Positions 49,326 through 60,752 of a stretch of DNA of 64,000 nt are shown here, piece by piece. The notes under the pieces are model-generated. The model searched no databases. It was not told the DNA's origin and saw nothing but the letters and a program-made list of their open reading frames with translations. The stretch comes from Lingula anatina (Eukaryota; Brachiopoda; Lingulata; Lingulida; Lingulidae). The stretch lies in NCBI RefSeq assembly GCF_001039355.2, contig NW_019775408.1, forward strand, positions 110,144 through 174,143, in the 5' to 3' direction. The first letter of the stretch is position 1; each line of letters starts with the position of its first letter. The translations under genes and the position numbers were made by a program.

Positions 49326-52300
49326 GATACTTATAATGTTTGCGTTTGGGGTTTTGTAAAGGATAGTTCTACAAAGTTTTGAACACAGTGCAATACCCCT
49401 TTTAGAATTTTTTGTCTAATTACGAACCGTGTCATGCTGACCGTCTTACGGACTACGTTTGCACGTGGCAGTGCACAAAAACGTTAGTGATACGCGTCAC
49501 ACCAGCTGTGCTTTTTGTAAGATTTTTATATGGTAGGAATGCTAGGAGTTGTTGAGATGTGACAAGAGCCACACTATTGACAACTTGACACGCTCCTCCA
49601 TTAGCTCAAAGTGGAAATTGCAATTCTGATTTCATCAGATACCTTATCCCCATCAATTACAGTGTTGGTTCTCATAAAAAATTGCCGACCAAACGCGCCA
49701 AAGGTGTGCCATGTTTATTACGTGGGGGATAGGGGGACGCTGGAGACATCCCTTTTATCAAAATAAGTGATTAAATATGCCCCATTCGTGGATTTCTGGG
49801 ATGCTGAACAAACTGTTATTACATTTGCATTGTTTCGTACACCCGCAAAAAGTCTCTCCAAATGTAATTTATTAATAACTTGGTAAAACGAAGCAAAATA
49901 ATGCCCATTTCATTGCATGCTTCAACGATACACTGTGAACCCCCATGGCAAGGGGGTTGAACTTCCAGGAAGGGGGTATGTGGACGTTGAGTTCGTTGAT
50001 TATTCTGGTATTTTGTCTCTTTTACACACAGAACGTTTAGAATTATATATGTGAACTGATCAAGTAACTGCATATCTTGGCTTTCTTCTTCCTGAATGTC
50101 CCCATGCAATGTAACACAGGTGCTGAGCGTATTTATGCGCCACTATGCTGAGTCTTTCAATGCACAGTAAAATCGACCGACTCGGCTCAGCACCAGAAAT
50201 GTATATGGGCATATTTGGTACGAAGAAAGCCAAGGTACAATGTATGAAGTTACTTGGTCCACATAATTTTCAAGTGTACTGTGTGCGAAACAGACAAAAT
50301 GTCAGGGCTATCAATGAACTCAACGCAATTCTATCTAGGGTGTAACACCCCTTTGGCAGCGCGTGGACAGCGGGCTCAAATGGCCATTGATGGGACACGA
50401 CCTTGTATTGATACAGCGTAAACCATAGGCTTTTTTGTATCTAGCAAAGAGCTTACTGTCCAGTATTCTTTTGTTAACTGGAGAGCAAGTGCTTCAGTAA
50501 ACAACAGAAGTCAACATCTAGTCATCTAGCTGCAAAAGGCCTATTGCGGAGGCGATCGAAGGCTGTACCCCTAGGGGAACATACATTCAGAATATCGTGA
50601 CGAGATAAAGTAATGTTTATTCTGAGGCGACTGGGTGCTCAGTTTTTTTCATTTTAGGGCAAAATACATTGACTTATTTATTCACATAGACGTGCAGGTT
50701 CCCTGATGAAATCAATCCAGAATCCTGTGTAGCATCTTGTGCGTTATATTATCTTGATAAATGGCAATTAATCTAAAAAATTGGGCGCGTCTCCTACCAA
50801 TAGACGCGTCAACATAATAGTTTTCTTGTAAATTAATTTAAAACCCAATCGTTATTTAAAAATGAAGCACGCAGTGCACCAAAGGTACCATTAAGCGCAA
50901 TCAAGCCATCTTCCTGTGATTAAGTAATATTACCGCAATTATTGCACGCAGACCGCTAAAGCATCACGAACGAGCGGACAGAATACCGTACTATCTGCAT
51001 TACGTGGGATCTCATATTTGTAGAAGAGACTTAAAAATAACTACCCCGGCTTTATAAAATGTAGCCGTTTTGAATTGCCTTTGGGATTTGCAAGGATTAA
51101 TTACCTACAATGCTTTTCTGAGACAGCACCACGGAAGGCTATAACCCCTAGCGTGAAAAAAAACCTCACATTGATAATGAGAATGATAAATGGAAACGCA
51201 CTGCTCCACAGAGTAATTTAAAAGTTTTAATCAATATTGGTTTCACTCAAACTCAGCTTGTCGTTTTCCAGTAATTGCCATGACATATACGACCACCGTA
51301 GCACGTGGAAGACGAGGGAACTTTTGTCGCTGATAATGACGGTAATTATCTAAAACACTAGGAACCATCTGGTTTCAAATTGTTGTGGGTGTAATTAGCC
51401 GGCTTTCCTTTGATCCAAAACTCTTTCAGCAGGGCAGTATTGAGAATACATTTTAGATATTAGTAACAATTAGCAAATGGCTTTTTTTTATCAACGACGC
51501 TTGACGAACAACCAGACCATATACATGTTTGATTAATAGACGAGTTATACCGAGTACATGAAAATGATTGGCAATGTTTTGGGACACACGAGTTACCCAA
51601 ACATATCTAGCAATATCTTCAACGATACCCATGCCGCTGTTTTTAGAACTGGATTGCCAACTTTAAAACAAGAACGCAGCTGGCCCACGAAGGAACCACG
51701 AAGGGATATATATATATATATATTTATTTATTTATTTATTTTTTTTTTTTTTTGTCTGGCCCATCTGGAATCCATCATTCGTAAAATTGGCTTTACTCTT
51801 TTGGGCTTTACAGAATATGGTAATTGGTGTATTTAAAAAAAAAGAGAGATAAAAAAAAATCAAATTGGTTTGGTATGTCAATCCCAATGAAGTGAAGGCA
51901 TCTTGATTGTAATAAATGACAAGTTTTTGCTAATGTACTATAGATAGAGATTCTTCAGGAAGTGAACTAAATGACTTATTAACTGAGAAATTCTTTTATT
52001 CCTTGTCATGACCACTTCTAGTTCATAACCAAGGTAATGAATTAATGTTATTTTTACCACGTCTAAGAAGGTAGGGCACACAATAGTACATGTATGAAGC
52101 CAGTATGCAATGTCTTATTGCCAAGAAGCACCAATTCAAACAAACCTTCCATCTCTCGTGAAAATGACAATATTTTCATCACCCTTCAAAATTTCCTTTT
52201 ATAGAACAAGGGACCAAAAGTTTTCCTTGGGGGTACAATCAACTTAATTTTGAAGCCTGATGCGTTGGCCCGTTTCCTAATAGCTCGCACTCATTTCCAC

Positions 52301-55130
52301 TCACTAAGTTCAACTCGGCAACCAACAAGTGCCTTCTCGTAGTCAATAAGTGTCAAATAATCCTCGCACTTCAGCCTCGCAAAGATCACACTAACATGCA
52401 AGCTTGAGTTAAAGTGTAGCTGAAGTGATAGTGTAAATTAAACCTCCCTTGAGTCCCACTCGTATATTGCCATTGCTGATAATACGACAACTAAGTGATT
52501 GTATAGGCTGCGAATGATGCAGGAATTACATGATGAAAGAAAAAGTTTTCATCAGTTTCACCTGTGGGAAAAAGAAATGACCCAATCGTTTTCATGATAT
52601 GGATGGTGACGTCGCTGCTGTTGACAAGTCACCAAATGCAGGACTTGGAAATGCAACTCGACGTGCAAGAAGTGCAACATATCACTTGAAAGCATGCATT
52701 GTTTAGAAACTATAAAAGATTAAGGAAAAACGTTGATATCTTCATCGACTTTTTATTGTTTTATACGCTGATCAGACAAAAGATGGGAATAAAATTGATT
52801 GTGAGGTACAGATTACACTTGACAAGGCGGTGGCTCAGTGGCTGCAATCTTGCCAAACCAAACTGAAATTCTTGAAAATCTGTTCAGTGGTGGTTGTGCG
52901 TCTTGCAATATCAATCCCACCATCTATTCAAATGCTGTCATTGTCAAATTGATAATTTTGATATCAAAACATTTCATGCAAGACATTTCATAAAAAATAC
53001 CACAACATAGTGTATCTATATTTCTTTTCCTTTTTTCCTCACTACAAACCATATACTTGCCTATGGAATATTATGATTAATCCTAATTTCTAACTTCTAA
53101 TTTTGGTAAGCCCATAGGGCTGGGTCGACATCGCCATTTACATAATTTTATCATATATATGCATGTGTTTATTCAATACTGTCACGACAATACTTTTTAA
53201 CTACTACATGATTGGTTTCTTGGTGGCAGAGCTCTGTGGTTAGGGTTTCTAGCTAGTACGGTTCTACCAGAGTCCTGTGACTTGTCTTCACCATACATGT
53301 ACTTGTAAGTACCGCAGGTTGTGCATGGCCTGCGCAATCTACAACGTGTTTACCATTGCAATGTCTGACCAATTTTCTCGCGAAGTGCTGGATAATTGGT
53401 CCTTTTGGGTATTTCTCTGAAATCCGCTTGTATAGGATGCGTGACAGAGCTAGAATACTGCCAGGAGGTTTCTGGAGGTCACATTCGATATCGTTCATTA
53501 CTGCCCTGATTAGAAATAAAAAAACGTAGTGGTTCTTATTAGTGGCTTATATAAGCCTTAATGATATGAAAACAAGAACGCACTGGTAGGATGTGGCTTA
53601 CCAGTATAGTAAAATGTAAATAGTTTTAAAAAACTAAGGTTACAATTAGTATATTTTTCTAGTAATGCTTGCAAATAATTTGATAAGACTTAAATTACAA
53701 AGTTAGATACCCATTATTGTCAAATATATTGCATTTGATATTGGGGTCGAAAACTCGATTAAAAAGAAATTCTTTGTAAATGAAGAGATTGATGCTTATT
53801 GTTGTATTGAGTGTATATTTCCTGGAAACAATAACACATCGTGCCGTAAATCAAAACTGCAATAATCACTTCCAAAGTTATAACTCAAATCAATACGTTT
53901 TTCGCCAATAGCAAATCTTGGGAAAGTGAGCTATGCTGTCGCAATAACATCCTCATCGAATGACCATCCAAGTATTTTCCAAGAATGATCGACGCATTTT
54001 TGGCTTATGACATTTGGCCAACCTTGATCGAATTACATCATCACAATGGCAAAATGTTTTCGCTAATGCCATTCCAGTAATTAAGGGACGTATACAAGGA
54101 ACGTGTAAAAGTTGATATGCATTTCTGGATTGTACTGTTTGTAATTTCCCACTGCATTGTGTCAAAGGACCATCTGCACATACGTGAACGCAGTCTTCCC
54201 CAACTAAATCCACCGGCAATTACCAATCTCGATAAAACCTTATCTGCAAGCAGATTTCAACTTGTTATTGCATGTTCTATTTGACCACAACTTTCTGATT
54301 TGTTATATTTTTAAACTTTATTATTTCTAAAACACTTTATATTTTACATAGACATAAATCAGTCGAAGCCGGGCAGATCTTTCTACTGGCTACAGACCAG
54401 TTTCATTGAAGCTTTACACACATGAAGACTGTGAAATGTAGATGTGTACCTAATTAATTAATTGAAACAATGAATGCGTTCAGGTTCAAACATCGTACAA
54501 GTACCAGCTGGATCGACCAACATATCGGGGGATTCTCGCTTAATTGCATTCAGTGTAATCAGCTGACACTTCTCCTTGAGTACTGTAGCTAGGGGAGTAG
54601 TTATATCTTTTGTTTGCGCTCGGCTGATTTACCCCTCAACATCTCGAGGAGGCGTGTCAGACATTAAAGCCGATGACAGTGTTGCATCGATCCAGCTAGC
54701 ACGATGGAATTATCTGAACGCTCCATATGTCTACAAATTCATCATTGCAAATTTACTTGTGCATCCCAAACGCATCTTTGAATCAATTATTATGAAACCT
54801 TACTTAAAACATGAAGACTTAAACTTAGCTTCAAATAGCTGAACACTAGAATATTCAAAGATCAGACATACATTTATATGGTTTGGGTGGAGACAAAATT
54901 TCAATCAACTTTATTTCATCTCCCTTTTCAATCACGCCCCCAACAAAAGTTTTAATGGCAACCATAGATTTCTCTCTAAGCATTTTGATTGTGTTGTTGC
55001 GTTAATATTAACAGCGCCTAGAGCACAATAATATGATAAAATAAACCATCAAAAGGCTTAAAAGTGCTCCATGCTTTTCAATTTATAAACTGATAATTGA
55101 AAAGTATGTCCCAGAGGGAAATTACGCCAC
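49326..55130. other. Long non-coding stretch
   Basis: No gene supported. Contains (TA)n(TTTA)n(T)n at about 51706-51753 and a diverged fragment of the 1203/23875 MITE at about 54620-54690 (GTCAGACATTAAAGCCG and GACAGTG blocks). An open frame at 53253-53498 (-) follows a fair splice acceptor (TTTCTAATCAG at about 53511) but has no recognised domain. Confidence 0.4.
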
Positions 55131-56020
55131 GTCACGAGACAATCTTCACGTGCACAATGGACGACTTTCTCTCCGAGACTTTTATCGCATTTCCCGGAGC
55201 CATTTATTGTCAGTCTATTTCTAGTTGCGACACTTCTCATTGCGTTATTGAAGGTAAATAAAAAGCAGATTGCCTGATCCCAGAGAAAAGCTAACATCAT
55301 TGAGATATAGCACTGTAATGATGCTTCGTCACGAGGCAATCTTCACGTGCACAATGGACGACTTTCTCTCCGAGACTTTTGTCGCATTTCCCGGAGCCAT
55401 TAATTGTCACCTAGATCAAGAAGTTATAATGAGATTATAACTTCTTGCCTAGATCTACACCACTTAGCCAAACCTTTCAGATAAAATTGTGCCATTGATA
55501 AAATTAATATTCACTGATGGAAGGCGATGGGTGACAATTGTAGACAAGATGCAGTTACATGATAAGAAACGTATGATTAATGCGTATGAATTTGTCCCAG
55601 ATTCTGTCTCATAAGGGATTAATTCCACATCGACTTTCTGCCGGTTATATCTGGATTGATGCCTCCTTGGGTTTTAGCGCTCGCATCATGAGACGCAATT
55701 AAAACAGGCACGTTACACTGTAATTAATTCATCAGCTGAAGACTTTTTTTACAATGATTAAAATATATTCTTTGAATTTGGGTATTGTAAAATTCCTATC
55801 ATCTAGTCATTATAGACGGACAGTAGTCTAGCGGCAAATGGAAATTATTCAAGATGCGTTCTTTAGAAACAAAACGTAAAAAATACATAAATAAAAATTA
55901 ACACGCAGAATCATTGCACTGCTATATCTTAATGACGTTAGCTTTTCTCTGGGATCAGCCAGTCTGCTTTTTAGTTACCTTCAATAACGCAATGAGAAGT
56001 GACGCAACCAGAAATAGACT
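55131..56020. repeat. Composite repeat: 82-bp direct repeat plus 109-bp inverted repeat
   Basis: An 82-bp unit with TTCACGTGCACAATGG and CCCGGAGCCATT occurs at 55131-55212 and again at 55328-55409, nearly identical. Between them, 55212-55320 (AGTCTATTTCT...CAGAGAAAAGC...) returns as a reverse complement at 55912-56020. A 43-nt hairpin (55411-55453; TAGATCAAGAAGTTATAAT and its mirror) follows the second direct copy. Probably remnants of fold-back transposons. No coding capacity. Confidence 0.8.
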
Positions 56021-57840
56021 ATAACATTGTGTTCTTATCACATCATGGTCTTCTCTAACGCATTCTGTGACTGAGATATAGCGGATATGATTAGTGTCCG
56101 TTACACTTAGCCTGTTTTGATACTGCCAATCAAATAATGCAACAGTGACAAGTGTTCAAAAGACCGAGAAGACCAGCGAAGATGGTGAGTTGGGAGGCGA
56201 CCACGATGTCCGTCTAGTCACAGCAATATCTCTTAAGCACGTAGGGCATATTTGATTCTAAATTGGTTATTTGTAACTTGGGAAATCCAATGTTAACGTG
56301 AGTACACCTAACATGTTTTATCATTTAAAAGGCACAACGTACACGAAATATTCTGGTAAAATGATTCAACAATATAACTTCCCATGCAGTGGTGGGTTCG
56401 GGGAGCCAAGATGATGTACCGCCTTTGGAGTACTATGTGCTCCCTTTTCTCTCTCTCTCTCTCCCTTCTTTTTTCTCCTTTCTCTTTCCACCCCCCCCCC
56501 CCACACACACACACTCATACACAAACACGAAAGTAAAAGGATAGCAAAAAGTCAAAACCAAGCAATATTTTCATCTCTGTGTTGTAGTTTATCGTCATGG
56601 TCTGTATTTATACAGTACAATCCGCATGTCTCGGTCACTTTGGAGACGGAGATGTTCGGTTATAAATGATAATGCTTAAGACAGGCGTTGAACTGTACTA
56701 GAATTTAAAGATGCATTTCATAAATCTTAAGAATATACTTTTTTATTTTCAGAAGTCGTAGTTACTACTTTCGAGGGATGGGACGCATTCTCCCCAATTT
56801 TCCAGAAGAAGATATGAGCTACAGTTCTTGGTGCTCTTTTTTTAATGGCAAAATAGTGCCTCTTATTTACTTTGTCGAGTATCAGAAAAAGAAGTCCACG
56901 ACAGCTGCCAATTAAAGTTGTGGGTCAAATTTCTTTCCTCATCTTGAGTTCATGAAAATGTGATATATCCAAAGACAAAGATATCACGATTATTATGTTA
57001 TCAAGACTGCGCAGTGGAATTCTTTTTTGTAGAAAACCAATAAGAGAATTTCATTGTATCTTTTTATGCCATGTTTAACACAAAAGATGTTGAAATTATA
57101 GCTGAATTGTTGAAATTATTGCTTTTTTGGTCTTGAGAATGCTTATTCCATACATGGCATATATTATTTAATTTACACTTTTTAGGCAAATTTACTCTTT
57201 AACTGAATCATTCTCAAGGTGTCAACGTTGTAGTCTCAAATGTGCCTTTCTTTTGTGTAATTCTATATAATCACCCTTCTCTCGTGACTCCCACGCGTTA
57301 TTTCCTAGACCCCGCTTTTCAAAGAAGTTTTATAAGGAGTTTAGGTAAGGAATTTGGACAATGGAATTGGTATTTGGAGACAATTTGAAAATGACTTTTC
57401 CTACAGTTAACGACCGAAACAGTGCCTTCGCTTTTGAGAATGCTTTCGATTTAAATGCATGAACGCTGCCAAAGCTTATTTTGTACAATTCTAAATCAAT
57501 GCGGAACTAGAATAATTTTGAAAACTTAAAATTAGAAACGTGCTTGAGTATTAGAGCAACAGAAGTATTAGATGTAATGCCTCGTTCACAACGGGTATAT
57601 ATAACTGCTTTTACGTAAAGTATGGTAGAGTTTTGACTTATTATGTTTCTGTTGATTGTTAATGAAATGTTTTTAATGAAAGAAAATTGTATTGGATTTA
57701 CATGTCAATTTTTCAACTTGATTAGATCTTGACCTATTGTAAAATGTTTTAAAATGAAAAATAAAGCGATGAAATTTTAGTTTTCGACTCGTTTAATCTA
57801 CAGTTTGCTCTTAAGTAAAGGTTAATTTGATATGTCGTCA
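56021..57840. other. Intergenic with a polypyrimidine/poly-C/(CA)n tract
   Basis: No gene recognised. Simple sequence at about 56440-56520: (CT)n, a C run of 15, then (CA)n. An ATG followed at once by GTGAGT at 56180 looks like a first exon, but the only nearby acceptor leads straight to a stop. Confidence 0.45.
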
Positions 57841-57916
57841 CCGCTGAGATTCGAGCTCTCAACCTACTGATTCCAAGGCAAACTCGTTACCTACTACCCT
57901 ACGTCGCTCGAGCGCC
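57841..57916 (-). repeat. tRNA-derived SINE-like sequence, copy 1
   Basis: On the minus strand it reads GAGCGACGTAGGGTAGTAGG, then TAACGAGTTTGCCTTGGAAT, then AGCTCGAATCTC. This order matches the A box, anticodon-loop region and B box (GGTTCGAATCC) of tRNA-derived SINEs. A TGAGA/TCTCA T-arm stem can form. The acceptor stem does not close, so it is not a functional tRNA gene. Confidence 0.5.
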
Positions 57917-57983
57917 ACGCACAATATTGGATGTTTGCTTTATAGCTGCCAAAGAATAATCTTTTTCACACAAAGCAACTGCA

Positions 57984-58050
57984 GTACTAGAATTCGAACT
58001 CGTCATCTTCTGTTTCAAAAGTCTACTGCGTTACCGATGTCGCTATTCCC
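57984..58050 (-). repeat. tRNA-derived SINE-like sequence, copy 2
   Basis: On the minus strand it reads AATAGCGACATCGGTAACGC, then TAGACTTTTGAAACAGAAG, then GAGTTCGAATTCT. It is a diverged relative of 57841-57916 in the same orientation, with an intact B box. The spacing suggests a dimeric SINE or two insertions. Confidence 0.45.
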
Positions 58051-59138
58051 CCAACAACCCACCCTAATCTTTGGATTCCATATTTCTGGTTTTCACCCAA
58101 TTTTGACGTTCTTCTGAGAGCACACGTGACATAACGCGTTTTCTAGTGTCGTGTTCCACACTAGAACTGAAATATTTTACCTGGTGGTAATATTACTTTT
58201 CAAAAGCATTGAAGAAAGTGCCTTTTTGTATTATTTTGTACGGATTAACTACTACTAGAACATAATCTATGCAACAGAATAAATAAAGACAAATGAAGAA
58301 ACAAATTGATAAGATAGGTTTCATTTCTTTATTTATTGCCACTTTTTTATCATATCATTTGCCTATATTTGTTAATGAATGACTAACACAATTGGTCCAA
58401 ATTAGAAACTATTTTCTAATTTCATTTAACATTTTTTACGTTTTTCATAATATAACTACATACGTCCTTAAAACGTAAAATGAAGTAACAAGACAAAAGA
58501 CATTATTTTATATAACATTTGTAGTGCATCCTTTTTTATTTTGAAAAGCTGCTTTTGAACATCTATCATTAGATAATTATTTTCTCACATGATCTGTGCA
58601 AGTCAGACCTTGGTATTCATGAGAAAAAATAATAAACATGGAGATTCTGGGGAAATTAATCTATAAAACCTTTAAATTAAAGCAATAATAACTCTTCCTT
58701 TGAGATTCAAAATTCCGCAAGAAATACATTGTAAACAACGCCTGGAAATATATTCTGTTGCATTTTCCCACTAAAACGACTGTTATTGTAGTAAAACTAA
58801 AATCTGTGCTTGTCACTTGGGCTTTCGATGCTTTCTTCGCGGTCGACAAGTGCATCCGTTGCTAATGACGTAATGGTGTCACGCGGATTCTCGCGTTCAT
58901 TCGAGACCAAAATAACATGGCGGGAAACCCTCAGACGTAAGTTGCGAGTTTTTTACAGTGCGTCGGATAACGAAAAGCCCAGAATTGCACACATTGTAGA
59001 TATAAATGCATTCTGAGCAAAAAAGACGAATATATCTTATAAATCTTATAATATTGTTATATAGTGTTGTTGTCTGCTTTTCCCGCGGTTTTAAGTAGGT
59101 CACTAGAAACTATCGCTCGATACGAGAGGGCTCCGTCA

Positions 59139-59164
59139 GTTAAAATCTCTTAAGAGATTTTAAC
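59139..59164. repeat. Perfect 26-bp palindrome
   Basis: The half-site GTTAAAATCTCTT is followed directly by its reverse complement, with no loop. It may be a hairpin or a dimeric protein-binding site; nothing around it decides. Confidence 0.85.
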
Positions 59165-60388
59165 AAAAAACCGTACGTTTAGGAAAAAAACCCTGGATTA
59201 ACTTTGAATGCAGGAATGGGGTCGTTGACCATTGGTAAGTACGGGAAAATTGCCGTTTTTTCCAGGAAAATCGTATTTTTGGCCAAAACGAAGAGTTATT
59301 ATGACTTTAATCCATCCGCTCTGAATTTCATAAGATAAACTTTGCACACTTCTTCCGAGCGCAAGATTCAATCCAGCACTGCCTTGTTCTGGGTGGTTAT
59401 GAGCAGAAATGTTAGTGACAGCTTTCGTGGAAGCAAACAAAATGTTCCCATATCGACAGAAGTTTTACAATGCGATTAAAGCAGTTACACATAGACAGGG
59501 TCCATACTACATCAAAACGAAACTTTATATGCCCACAAAAATACATAAACTTATTAGGTCAACGGCTTCCAAATAATCATCAATGAAGCCTTTTGAAATA
59601 TACATCGTAAAGATTGTAAGATAAAAGGACCAAACATTTGCCGTATTGTCACAATTTATACACTAACACTTTCTCTTGAAATAATGAAACAAATATTAAA
59701 AATCAAAAATGATTCCAACCCTCAGCGACCATCTAAGATTATTTGAGCATCCATAAAATTGCCAAGTCGCCAAACGCAAACCTGTCAAGCAATTTACTGA
59801 GATAGTCCATGGGCTCGAGATCAGTTTGCCTCGAGTAACAGTTTTATTCTAGTCGCACCATTTAACTGATTCCAAAAGGGTGTCACTAGAAGTAGAACCA
59901 CGCTTTTCATTCCAAATGTGTCTTTTGTCATAAAAAATAATATCCAGTGTATGCTTACTCCCGACGTCAGTCCCAGGGCATGTCAGCCAGCCAGTATTCT
60001 CTCGTTACAAGCCGTCATTTCAGCAAGTTTAGCAGCATGTGTAAATGCATGCAGATGTAAAAATGAAAAATGGGTCACCGTAAATACTTGTCAGTTTTGC
60101 ACGTGACAAAATGCCTTCTCACCCGCCGGATTGTGAAGTCAAAAGCAGGATTCTGACCGTTCAAGAGGAGCCACATTAAAGACTAAAACGCACCGATAGT
60201 GGCATATCGTACAAGTACCTTTTTTCCTGATAAAATTTCAATTCTTGCTTTTATACCACTGCATTGTTGAATGAATTTCTAGATGTGTGTGTGTGTGTGA
60301 GAGAGAGAGAGAAAATGATTTATTACATTTTATAGGGAGGGTAATATTTAACGCGGTATGCCCATGTGTTTACATATATATTGAAGTT

Positions 60389-60394
60389 TTTATT
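60389..60394 (-). promoter_or_regulatory. Candidate polyadenylation signal of the coiled-coil gene
   Basis: TTTATT on + reads AATAAA on -, 359 bases beyond the TAG at 60753. AT-rich context; weak support. Confidence 0.25.
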
Positions 60395-60752
60395 TTAAAC
60401 AAATAAATTATATGCAATATTATTTACAACTTATATACAAACTAATATACATTGTCAATTATATACAATATGAAATTGCTGGACATACAGATGAATATTC
60501 AATTTCTCTAACTGGATGCTTATTCGGCTATGTAGGGCCTACAACAATTTGCACGAGAAGTTATCGCACTATTGTAAACGAAAAGTAGATTTGAAATTGT
60601 GATGCTTTAAGATAAATCGTCTGTATCAATAAAGTCACCTTTTCCTGATGTTCAAGGGAGATGCAAGGTGAAGTTCTGAACAAAAAAAATAAAAAAGAAC
60701 TTCAGAAAAAGTGTCTTTCGTGTGTTGCCCCGACTGCAATTCAAACCACAAT

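Larger units (their letters stand above)
58051..60752. other. Intergenic; possible 3' UTR of the coiled-coil gene at its right
   Basis: No gene recognised. Holds a perfect palindrome at 59139-59164 and (GT)n(GA)n at about 60283-60311. TTTATT at 60389-60394 gives AATAAA on the minus strand, about 360 bases past the coiled-coil gene's stop. Confidence 0.4.

Noticed and set aside
53253-54219. Two minus-strand frames (53253-53498 and 53953-54219) that could be exons
   Set aside because: Only the first has a fair acceptor; neither matches a family and no phase-consistent join was found.
56178-56810. ATG followed by GTGAGT and a downstream TTTTCAG acceptor, as a possible gene start
   Set aside because: Joining them gives a stop three codons in, so no coding model follows.
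57841-57916. Functional tRNA gene
   Set aside because: The T arm is plausible but the acceptor stem does not pair and the anticodon stem is poor.
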